Part shown: positions 1-10,600 of the stretch, piece after piece
How positions within the stretch are numbered: position 1 is the stretch's first letter
Layout of the letters: each line of letters starts with the position of its first letter
Source of the DNA: Paragonimus skrjabini miyazakii
Lineage: Eukaryota; Platyhelminthes; Trematoda; Plagiorchiida; Troglotrematidae
Length of the DNA stretch: 64,000 nucleotides
Assembly (NCBI GenBank): GCA_014338405.1
Contig: JTDE01022256.1
Coordinates: 1 to 64,000 of the forward strand
Direction: 5' to 3'
Notes under the pieces: generated by a model
What the model was told of the DNA's origin: nothing
Databases searched by the model: none
What the model saw: the letters and a program-made list of their open reading frames with translations, nothing else
Translations under genes and position numbers: made by a program

Positions 1-1380
1 TCCACGTTTCACTGCCGTACAGCAGTATAGACAGCACCGTTGAGCGGTAGACAAAAAGCTTAGTGCTCGGCTTCAGGCTGTGATTCTTCCACACACGTCT
101 TTCAAGACGTCCGAAAGCAATACTAGCCTTTGCCACACGAGCTCTCAACTCGCGGTCCACGGACAGATCGGTGGACAGATTGCTATCCAAGTAGCAGAAA
201 TCTGTGCAGTTGCTGACAACATCTTCGTTAACACGGATTTGGGGTGAAAGCGCACAGATAGCACCTGCGCCCGGAGAAGGCTGAAAGAAAGAAATGTCTT
301 ACCCGTGTTGATATTCAGTCCAAACTTGGATGCCGCGGTCGCAAAAGCCGTGGCCAGTCGCTGTAGTTCCTCCTCGCTGTGTGCGAACAGCGCGTTGTCA
401 TCTGCGAACAGAAGCATACGCATCGTTGAGGTATGTAACCGAGTTTGGGCGTCGAATCGTCGAATATTCAGTAGGCGCTCGTCCGGCCGGTACTCTACCT
501 TAACACCGTCCTCCCCAGATTCCTGAAAAGCAACTGTTAGCATGGCAGTCAAATATAAGCTAAATAGGGATGGAGCCAGGACAAACCTGCTTTAGGCCAG
601 TGACCATGTCAAAATCATCAGAGGTAGATCCACACGATTGCACCTTCGCCCTCATATCCACATGCAACAGTCTAATTAAATTGACGAACTTACCTGGACA
701 TCCAAACTTACCAAGCACCGTCCACAGCGCCTCGCGGCTCACGGAATCGAACGCCTTGATGAAGTCTACGGAGAGGGGCTGGTTGGGTTCCCGGCACTTC
801 GAGCAGCGAACACCAGGTTGATCGTACTCCGACTCATCCGGAATCCCCATTGTTCCTCAGGAACATTGGCCTCTATGACTTCCGTATTCATTTGGTCCAG
901 AAGGATTCTGGCAAGTACCTTGCCTGCGCAGCTCAGCAGACTGATGCCCCGATAGCTGTCGGGGCATTGCTTGTTACCCTTACCTCTAAACAAAGGTACT
1001 ATCACAGCATCTTGGAAATCTTGTGGTATCACCTCGTCCTCCCAGATGGAGTGAACCAGTTGTAGTAGTGCACGTTCTATTACCGGCCCGCCATTCTTCA
1101 GGATTTCACCTGGCAATCCATCTTCACCTGCAGCCTTTCCGTTGCGTAGTTGACCAATCGCTCTCTGCAACTCCAACGAATCAGAAGCAAGAGCAAGTGA
1201 AGGTTTGGTGGCCTGTTGCGGCAGGCTGTTCACGGTCACTCAATCAATGGTAGCAGGACGGTTTAGTGGGCTACCAAGGTGTTTGCGCCAGACCTTTACG
1301 ATGTCCTCTGGCTGGGTGTACGAATAGCCGGTGTCCATGTCTACCAGTGTTTTAGTGGACTAAACCGATGGACTGAAGAT
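1..1380 (-). pseudogene. LINE family 1 reverse transcriptase, broken
   Basis: Three frame-shifted blocks give successive RT motifs. Block 1 (1239-766) has LRNGKAAGEDGLPGEILK, VIVPLFRGKGNKQ, YRGISLLSCAGKVLARILL and WGFRMSRST. Block 2 (850-560) has VDFIKAFDSVSREALW, with the first palm Asp, and FDMVTGLKQVCPG. Block 3 (552-145) has LLFADDNALFAHSEEEL, with the catalytic FADD retained, then GLNINTGKT. The thumb and C-terminal motif SILLYGSETW is at about 60-1. All catalytic aspartates survive but in separate frames, so this is a dead copy whose lesions look like point indels rather than domain loss. Confidence 0.85.
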
Positions 1381-1418
1381 CACTTTGTGCGAATCGTAGA
1401 ACTCCCCATGTTGTCGAT

Positions 1419-1826
1419 TGTTGGGAAAAGGCACTTTTTCCTAAATATTCGCATTATTCGCAAGGGGAATGGATTTCTTCATTTCCTGGGAACTAGAAAG
1501 CTCACGAGAATTCTGGAACTTCCAGGAGGTTACGCTCGCCTCTGATTGGTCCATTCGGCGACCTAGGCCCAAGGCCGACCCAAACCTATAAATACAGTTG
1601 CTGTAAATCGCAATTTTGCCTTCGGGCTGAGCAGTAAATAAAGCTCGTTTGAAGGCCGTCTTTTTCCTTACTTGTTGGGGGGTTCCAAGTTGCGAGAGTT
1701 GCGTTCCGATATTTGGGCTCTGATTTTCGTACCGCTTTGCAATATCGTTGCGCTCGTTCGTGATAGAGATACTGTTTGTGGTCTTGTGTTTGCTCTTGCC
1801 TTTCTCTATCAGGTGGAGTCGTAACA
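1419..1826 (-). mobile_element. Solo LTR nested in LINE family 1 copy 1
   Basis: A 408-bp block absent from the matching place in the LINE copy at 45576-47694. On the minus strand it starts TGTTACGACT and ends TTTTCCCAACA, giving TGTT/AACA inverted termini. It is flanked by a 5-bp target-site duplication, GTCGA (1827-1831 on plus) and ATCGA (1414-1418), one base apart; the uninterrupted LINE copy has GTCGA at that position. A TATTTATAGG box and GC-rich stretch lie inside. No internal region is present, so this is a solo LTR. A second fragment of the same LTR is at 44940-45113. Confidence 0.75.
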
Positions 1827-2229
1827 TCGACGACCAGTTGTCCTTGATCCCGCGAACACGCTCGGCCAGTTGACGACGGACGCTCCAGAACGTGGCCTTC
1901 TTCGCTTCATTATTTGGGTACACTATGGAGGTAGTAGACGCGGTATTCTTCTCTCGTATCAATTCAGCGGTAACCACTTTGTTTTCGTCGAACCAGTCCG
2001 GACGTTTCTGGCGTTTGATGTCAATCGTCTCGGGGGTTGACGTCGTGATCCGTTCCTTGATAAATTGCCACATACCCCCAGCGGTAGTGTATACAGGAAC
2101 GTCGTGTAGACGAGCGGCAACTGCACATTGAAAAGCAGTCTTCGTCTCGCAGTTCTCCAGTCGTTTGATATCCAACTTGTGCCGTTGTCCGGAAGATATA
2201 CAATAAGCAGACTTACGTACATGGATTAC

Positions 2230-3010
2230 TTTAGTCCTGACCAGTTTATGATCGGTGCTACATTCAGCGCCGTGCATCACGTGTGATACGTACTTCACGA
2301 ATCTTGCGCTGTCGCACAATCACGTAATCAAGTAAATGGTGATGACCGTTTCGTGGATGGGTCCACGTCGTGATGTCGCTCTCATCCAACTGGAATCGGG
2401 TGTTCGTGATAGCCAGCTCGTAAGTAGCACACAGGCGGGACAGACGATCACTGTTCTCATTGACTGAACCAATGCCGTAGGGTCTGAGGACTTCCGATCA
2501 GGCTACCGAGTCGCGCCCGACTGGAGCGTTCAAGTCACCCAGAACAAACAGTCGGTCACTCACTGGTGCCGACCGGTTTGTGGCGGACAGCTGGTCATAG
2601 AACTGGTCCTTTGTATCATCAGTGTGACACATAGTTGGACCATAAGCACTTATAAATATAGCACAATTACCTCGACCGTGTCGCAGGCGCACATACAACA
2701 TTCGAGGGCTGATGCCGTGCGGTTCGCCTATCATCAAAGCGTTGATGCGATCAGCGACTGCAAAACAGACACCATGCTCCCGAGCACCGTCTGTCGGGTA
2801 ACCTGTCCAGTAGAAGGTGTACCCTGCACCTCCTTCCCGTAGTCTACCTTGGTCTGCAAGCCCTGTCTCGCTTAAGGTTGCTACGTCAATCCCATAGCGA
2901 CGCAGTTCCATCGCGATCAGTGCGGTACGCCATTCTGGCCGTCCTTTGAAACTGCATCGATCCAGCAGCGTGCGCACATTTCATGCTCCAACACAGAGCG
3001 TCTTGCGTTC
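2230..3010 (-). pseudogene. LINE family 1 APE endonuclease domain, broken
   Basis: Apurinic-like endonuclease that nicks target DNA to prime reverse transcription. The main block (2977-2498) reads about 159 residues and carries NVRTLLDR-like N-terminal residues (here MRTLLDRC), LSETGLADQG with the catalytic Glu, an SAYGPT block and GDLNAPVGRDS with the Asp/Asn pair. The final STDHKLVRTK block with the catalytic Asp-His lies near 2250 in another frame, so a frameshift and stop separate the last third. The extreme N-terminus (about 3010-2980) is also shifted in frame. Family identity is strong; the protein cannot be made intact. Confidence 0.8.
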
Positions 3011-3683
3011 CAGGCCTGTTTCAGGTTAGTCTCCGGGTAGCTGAAACTTGAGTAAGCATTATCTGCTCGGGGATTATTATTGGAGGGACAGTATGACGGG
3101 GAGTGGTTGGTAGTAGCATATTTTCGCTTATCCACTCTGCCATGTGCAGCAAATAAGGCGGCCCGGTTTATCCTGCGCGATGGCCGATGCAGTATGATGT
3201 TTGGTTAATTTTGTATCGTCATGGTTTATGTGGGCTTCGGATACTGTCAGGACGCCCAGACATAGACAGGAGAGCGATTAGGGCCCTCAACCAAAGCTTT
3301 TGGCTCAGAAGCCTGTACCGCAAAACAGCAGGTGACACACGCACACATACGCATCAGCAACAACCACCTAGAACAGTCTCAACAGTCATAACCCAAGACA
3401 TTCGGCACATTCACACAGAGATAATACTACACAGACAAACCAATCACACGTACACAGAATCAGTTCAGGTAAAAAGACAACATCGAGTCGAACCAAAACA
3501 TAACACACTGAAACCATACACAACGAACGCACGCAACGAGTGTATCTGCCTTTCCTCTGACTGTTCCTCTTTGACCAATCTGACATGGTTGAACCTGCAA
3601 CGACCGAAGTCGCAGTAAGCACAACTCGCCGAATCAAAACAGCACACAAGCCTGACCACCACGCCAAGGTAGCAGAAAAGGTC

Positions 3684-4137
3684 AGGTGTCTCGCACACGC
3701 ACACACACACTATCTATCTCATGGTTGGGGACCGTCATTGATCACGAACACTGTCAAACCAAAAAACCATCAAGCCCACTTACACGCGTTCAGGTTACTA
3801 AAGGTTTAAAATGGGAATGACAACACATCGTGCCCAAACTCAGAGACGCGAACTAAGTAGTACACAGTTGCACCGAGAGTGTTTTCATCTTGTATAGCTT
3901 CACTCGAGTGCCCCCGGTTACAGAAAGTAATTTCTCTCTGTAAATTCTATTAGTCCACACTTGACTTTTTCAATGTTTAATATTTTTGAAGATACTTATT
4001 GGTGTATTGTTGTCGTTGTATTGCATCTGTTTGGGTTTTTCTATCCATTGTCGTTATTAATGCCTGTAGGAGTACGTCTGCTTATTTTTAGATTATTATT
4101 CCGATGCTAACCTTCGAAAATCGGACAGTTCGGGAAT
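3684..4137 (+). promoter_or_regulatory. Upstream region of the ANKRD16-like gene, between it and a LINE 5' end
   Basis: 454 bp separating the 5' terminus of LINE copy 1 (minus) from the first ATG of the ankyrin gene (plus). It should hold the promoter and 5' UTR of the gene by position. I see a CA-rich start (about 3690-3715) and AT-rich sequence from 3940 to 4100, but no decisive TATA or initiator element. An in-frame TAA at 4108-4110 supports 4138 as the first usable ATG. Confidence 0.35.
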
Positions 4138-4659
4138 ATGCAAGATGACACTTTTTGCGAGTGTCTGAAGAGATTGTTTAAAGCAGTCGAATTGGATGAT
4201 GAGCAAGAATTTGTAAAACTGTATACCAAGGTTTCATTCGACGACCGTCTCTTTATCTGGCGAGGACGGAAGTCGCGATATTGTAATAAAAGCGACACAC
4301 TACTTCACGTTGCTGCTCGACTTGGACGCGCGTGGTTACTGCGTTTGGCTGTGCATGATGGCGCACCTCTCTCTCTGACCAGTATTCACAACAAACATCC
4401 ATTACACGAAGCAGCACAAACAGGTGCTGTTGAATGCCTTCGTATACTTATATGCGCGGTCAACGTCCCAGTCGACCCATTGAAGCGTGCTGATTGGACT
4501 CCTTTAATGCTGGCTTGTGCAGCCAGTTCGCCTCAGCCAATTACCGGAATGAACGATACTTCACACGCCACATCACGATTTGTAGAGTGTGTTCGCCTTT
4601 TACTTCAACATGGGGCAGATCCTTCGTTTACAAACAAAGATGGTTGGAATTGCTTACAT
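4138..4659 (+). CDS. ANKRD16: ANKRD16-like exon 1
   Basis: 174 codons from the first ATG after an in-frame TAA at 4108. Ends ...NCLH followed by the donor GTAAGT at 4660. Holds ankyrin repeats 1-3 and the start of repeat 4. Confidence 0.85.
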
Positions 4660-7600
4660 GTAAGTTGTCCATCTTAAATCTCTAAGGCTTTAGCATTGGT
4701 ATTCTGTGGATGTATAGTAGTCTGAGTAGTTCACTGCATTTTGTGTCTCGACTTCCGCGGAATACATCTGTGGAATTGTCACTTAAAGCTAGAATTAATT
4801 AAAGGCGGTTTATATTGCTGTTATGTTTACTTTAAAGCGGTATCCAAGAGGATAATTTAGATAGTAATATTCACGCTTCGTTGACTGTTTGTGCACTCTC
4901 CGAGTTCACAGTAGGTCTTGGATACTCACGAAAGAATGGCTCCCTTAGATAAACGTGAATGATAGGACGAGTGCTGTAGGTGACTCTTGCTGACACCTAT
5001 GTTTTTTACACCAACTGGGAACAAAATCGTTGGAATTTTTGATCAGGTGCATCCTTAAACATCCAGAAGCCCCAGTTAAAGCCATGAGGACGACAGCTGA
5101 GCGAGTGGGCGTCTCTTGTATGTCTATCAGGTCACTTAAAGCACAATACACGTATGGGGACGTAGTTACCAGAGAGATGGAAAGTTAACTAATAAGACGA
5201 CCTTGGATTACTGATAGTTCCGCAATCGCTACCTATTCCAATTCTCGTGTTAGGCAGATGGTAGAACAGGAAAGGTTCATATGAGTTTTTTTGGTGACGG
5301 CGATCATTGTTATGCAACAGGGTATTAATAGCCTCAGTGGTGATTGCCGTTCGGGCTTTCATCGTCTTCCATCGCCCTCTGGATATTTCAGATGGTTTAT
5401 ACAATATTTGTGTGGTAGAGCACGTGAACATCGCCATGCGTGGTTTGTCAGTGGCTAGAAAAAAGTGATCTCGTGCGCAACTGCTGCCCGCCTGGCTAAT
5501 TTCATTCACTTCATTAGCGAGAAAGAGACCCTTTTCAGACTTACAGCTACGAATAAAAACCGTATACATTACCTTGAACGACACTTGTATAACCCATTTA
5601 ATTGGGTGTCCGTTTATCATTATAGTTCTCATAACAAGCATCTCATGTCTAACTGTTGTGCATTTCCTACAGGTCTTGTTGGGAAGCGTTTTCCCCCCAT
5701 TACATTTGTATTTGTGGAGTGCAAAGGTGGTAGGTTAGAAACTGTACCCGCTGTTGGAACTGTTCCAACAGATTAACACCCAGTCTGTATTCACTATCGA
5801 AAACCGATCGACAATGAAAAACAAGGACTCAGCGCGTGGACCTTCGTGTATTAGTATCGACCCTGGAAAATAGAGTGTACAGAGAAGACATGTCAAGCTA
5901 GTGATGCACGGAGCGAGTTGTGATTGTAGCCCCGGGACGGATAATACAAAAGGAAAAGCTTGACTAAAACAAAAGTAGGTGATAAACCATGATCATCAAA
6001 AATGTACATGTGAATGCGACTGTCAAAAATATCATTTATTATAGTCGCTACACCACCCTAGGTCGATCTGCGGTAGACCGTTCTTTGTGGTATGCCTTCA
6101 AGACATCACAGTTGGAATGCTGGTTATACGACATAGAACGTTTTCGATGCACTTTATTGTGGTCCAGTTGTTTAGTATTTCAAATAGAATGTTATTTACT
6201 TCCCGTAGCTATTAAGCTTTTTTTTCACAACCTTTTCTATGGTGACGGTTGTTGAGATCATTAGTATCCGGTTACACAAAACTGAAAGTTCTTGCGAACG
6301 CTGAACCTCTTCTCTTCTGCACCCAATTGATCTTCAGAATAGGAACAGCGGCTATTTCTAGTATCGATAACAGTTCGAGATAACTCTGTGGACTGATTTC
6401 CTGTCGTACCCTTGTTGCTCTGCTTATATACATATATATATATATGTATATATATGTAATGCTTGTTTTTTCCCTACTGTTTTATGCAGATAAGGAGGGC
6501 AGTCGTGTAGGTCACGTTATCGTAGGGTAACGGACGTTCTCATAATCATTATAGCAGCCATAAACCTGATCAAAAGATACTGTGGCTCAGACTGCCGCTC
6601 ACCTCGACCGTGACGTGGAATATCCTAGAAAGAAAGTTGAAAATTACTAAAAGAAGACTACGCAGAAGAACTAGAAATGGTCTGGATACAGGTACGCCAT
6701 TGACTGCGACACATCGCCATCTCGGATAGCGTCTCTAACCAGCGGTTTGAGTGATCACGAGAACCCCATCCAGACAGGCGACACCTACCCACTTTGCTCA
6801 ATGGAACAGTCAGGGTCTTCATAATTCGTGACCACGTTATTCGTTGACCACCACGCGGTTTTACCCAACTGTTGGTGGCCTCAACACATAATGCCCGGTA
6901 CCGTAAACGATCAGATGACATACGGAGTACGTGACCTAACCATCGCAGGATGTGCAACGTGAGTAGTTGACCAATTGATTGCGCATCTCGAGCGTTCCGG
7001 AACACGCGCCGGCGAACGACCACATTGCTCACGCGATCAGTCCACTTAATATGGGCCCATTGGCGGAGACAACGATGGTCAAACACAGCAAGTCTGTTGA
7101 TTTCTTCTTTGTGAACAGGCCACGTTTCCGAACCATAAAGCAAAATGGAACTCACACGGGCATTATATACCCTTTCTCTCAGCGACAATCTAACGTCTTT
7201 CCGACGCCACAGATGACGCACTTTGACAAATTCAACTCGTGCCTTTGCAATCCTTGTTTATTTCTCATCGGCCACATTACAGGCTACCAAGGTAGTACTA
7301 CCCAAGTATGTGAAACTGTACACAATCTCAAACAGATTAGCTACAAAAATAAAGTTGGAGTGGAAATACCCCTCTCTTGAAGCAACACTGCACTTTGAAG
7401 GTGCGAGGCGCATTCCATACAAACCAGCTCGGTCGCTCATCTTGTTCGGCACGATCTGCATATCTTCAGCAGAGGGGCTAAATAGATGACGCATTCTGAC
7501 AAATCCAAGTAACGGATGTACTTATGTAATCATTAGAGTATTGCAGTAGGAACCGAATCACTTGAGAGAGAGAGAGAGAGTAGGTGATTAGGATGCAGGG

Positions 7601-10600
7601 TGAGTTACATGACTAATGTGGACAGGCACAGATGAACGAATGAAATTAACCAGTGCAAAATCACACACATTATCCCCCTTTTACTTGAACCATGTTATTC
7701 GTCACTTCATAGATAATCTGACTGAACTAATTTTCTGTCGATGCTTAACTAGATCACGGTCTGTCATGTACCAACATGGATGGTTGTATTGCCACAAGCA
7801 TACCAACCTCGTCGTTTCAGTTCTTCAGTGACTCAGCCTGACCGTCAACGATGTAGGGTTGACTGGCGTTCATCTGGTGGTATTTTTTTTTACCAAGAAG
7901 ATACCTAGGTAATGACGCTGTCCATTTTCAGGCAGGGTCACAACCCTACACAATCCTCCTGTCTTATGGGGTCGATGAGCTGTGCGCACTTGCGAGATAC
8001 TCTGTAATTAGAATGGCATCCTTTCCGAATAACGACCACCATCATGTTCCGTTATTACTAGCCATTGATGGTTTCTGCTTAATAGAAGTTGAACGTCACC
8101 CACACTTGATCATAGTTAATCATCAGTGGTTCTCACTAATGATTAACTGCCATACATTCAGATAAGCTTTTCGGTTACCCCGTTTCCTGTTTAGTCGCTC
8201 ATCGATGTATTGGTCGATATAGGTTGGCTGCACAAAAGACATTTCACATAGCTGAGTAGCAAAAAAAAGGTTTAACTTCTTTTCTCAGACAAACTCAATG
8301 TCTCCCATAAGAATTGCGACTGACCTACACTACAGGCATTTTCAAGATTAAAACAACTATGGAAATCAGACGCCAACGGGTATTTCCGCAGACTAATGGC
8401 AGGGCGGCAATAGTAAGTTCACGAGCGGAAACGTACTCCTTGCTATAGTTGTAAAATGCACAACAAGACGGTTGTGAAACGGTAAATGGAAGGTGGTGTT
8501 CTTAAAAGGTTAATGATACAATGGTTATCAAGGAGGTAGCGTCTCACTCCATTAATTGGGTGCCTGAAGCGACTACGCACGTCGAGTTGGATTTTTGAGT
8601 GGAAAACAAGTGGAGTTGAAACACCTGACACAGTTTGATGGCTCACTGATTAATTGTTACGATCAGGAAATTTCGTACCGAACAGAGGACATACATTTGT
8701 GCACCCTAAGTGCGGCTGAGAACAGTAAGAGCTTCTTGTAACGAAGAGCCTTTTTGAAGGTTCGTGGCATCGAAACCTCGTTATTTGTCTTATCCCAGCA
8801 GGTATCTGAATAACTCCAGCTTGATATGTTCGCCGCTGGACGGGTGTTAAGTCACTGTAATCGGTAGGTAAAACCATTCATTCAGCAGACATCAACAGAA
8901 CATTGGGCGACGCAGTTGGCCCAGGATAGTGCAGGGAAGTGAAATAGAGGAGCTTGTGGTTGCGACCCGCAATGTTACTTGTTCGAAAAAGGCAACCAAT
9001 TAGAGCGTTACGTTGGCTAGTGACAGATTTTCATGTGTGATCGCCAAAGCCATCGTAATGGACGTCGAATCGTGTGAGAAAATAGAGCAATAGTTGGAAG
9101 GGTAGGTTTTCTGAGTGGCGCAGATAGGTGTAGACGGACACGCCAATGCAGCCAGTGCAAGGTCACACACAGCAGTTCCTATATTTCAAAGTATAAGCTG
9201 AACACCAATCACAATTGATCGCAGCTATCGCATTCTCAGACTTTTCAGTCAACCCCTGTGAATGAGAACCACCATACCCACCTTTACTCCACTTTAGGCA
9301 CGAGTGAATTACTATTTGCAGAAGCTCAGCCGCATTTGTTTGTGAGCACAAAACGAATATGGCTGAGCGTTTGCATATGGTGATTCAGTCGTGCCTAATG
9401 TGAGGTCAGTGGCACATTGGTCAACACGGTTGTTTCACGAAAGTGTTGCCGGAGTTCCAGTCCTGATCGTTGACGAGCCCTAACAAGAACGAAATTCGAG
9501 TATAGTGCTTATTTTCGAAAGGGGCCGACAAAAAATTCCATGGGTATACGACAGCTGTGACTAATTATGAAGGGTGTTCACTTTATATAAACCAAAATCC
9601 CTTTCTGCTCACACGTTAACATTTTGTTAGAGCCCGTTATTTTGTCGTTGTGCGTCTACTGATTGTGCTGTGCGCCACTTTGGTACAGGTGACCTCCACG
9701 TCATGGTTCCACGTGCAAATGTGCGTTCATTGTCTCATTAGCGTTCAGTCGCCACTGTCTACTATTGTGGAACATATCGACGAATTCCCCAACTCCTGTC
9801 CCCATTATAGGCTTTTTATTCTCAGTCGACATGCTAAATGTAACAAACAGTGCGATAACGTTTTTTATTTGCAACAGTCATGGTTGAGGTGAACATGAAA
9901 CTGACATAAAATGCAATGTACGCCTAGCATGTTAGGCGAAAGTATGACGTAATCACTCTATCGCTGTTTACTGGTTGATTGTGTAACCGTCATCACGACT
10001 AGTTTACCGAAATGATCTCCGTGGACGTTACCTTTATCACCCAGNNNNNNNNNNNNNNNNNNNNNNNNNNNNNNNNNNNNNNNNNNNNNNNNNNNNNNNN
10101 NNNNNNNNNNNNNNNNNNNNNNNNNNNNNNNNNNNNNNNNNNNNATTCCCCAACTCCTGTCCCCATTATAGGCTTTTTATTCTCAGTCGACATGCTAAAT
10201 GTAACAAACAGTGCGATAACGTTTTTTATTTGCAACAGTCATGGTTGAGGTGAACATGAAACTGACATAAAATGCAATGTACGCCTAGCATGTTAGTCGA
10301 AAGTATGACGTAATCACTCTATCGCTGTTTACTGGTTGATTGTGTAACCGTCATCACGACTAGTTTACCGAAATGATCTCCGTGGACGTTACCTTTATCA
10401 TCCAGCATCCTGTGTGCCATCACGAATTGTTGACAGGTTAACGAAGTCGCGAAGTTTGCCTTCATACGAAAACCAATTCGAGCCAAACTAAAAAATACGG
10501 TGGTTCGAATTTATTTCGTTACACCTATAATCATAAATGATGTCCTGAAAAGCTTGATGTTTTTATCGCCACGTGGTGGTGTCAAAAAGTTAGAACTACA

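Larger units (their letters stand above)
1..3683 (-). mobile_element. LINE family 1, copy 1 (APE-type non-LTR retrotransposon, decayed, runs off window start)
   Basis: Minus-strand order is 5' UTR (about 3683-3020), APE endonuclease (about 3010-2230), linker, reverse transcriptase (about 1380 to 1). The last bases still encode the RT C-terminal motif LLYGSETW, so the 3' end lies outside the window. Several frame changes and stops separate the blocks, so the copy is inactive. The 5' terminus is placed at 3683 because homology to the copies at 45576, 16738 and 61488 starts at the same point in each. A 408-bp solo LTR interrupts the linker at 1419-1826. Clade (RTE-like, CR1-like or other) is not assigned, since that needs a tree. 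Confidence 0.85.

Noticed and set aside
3330..3720. CA-rich sequence resembling a CRISPR or satellite array
   Set aside because: It is scattered CA dinucleotides within the LINE 5' UTR and just beyond it, with no regular repeat-spacer pattern.
5189..5641. 150-residue minus-strand frame in intron 1
   Set aside because: It has an ATG but no recognisable motif, splice support or second copy; compatible with chance in a long intron.
9785..10404. Genuine tandem duplication
   Set aside because: Unit edges coincide exactly with the gap edges, which favours an assembly overlap.
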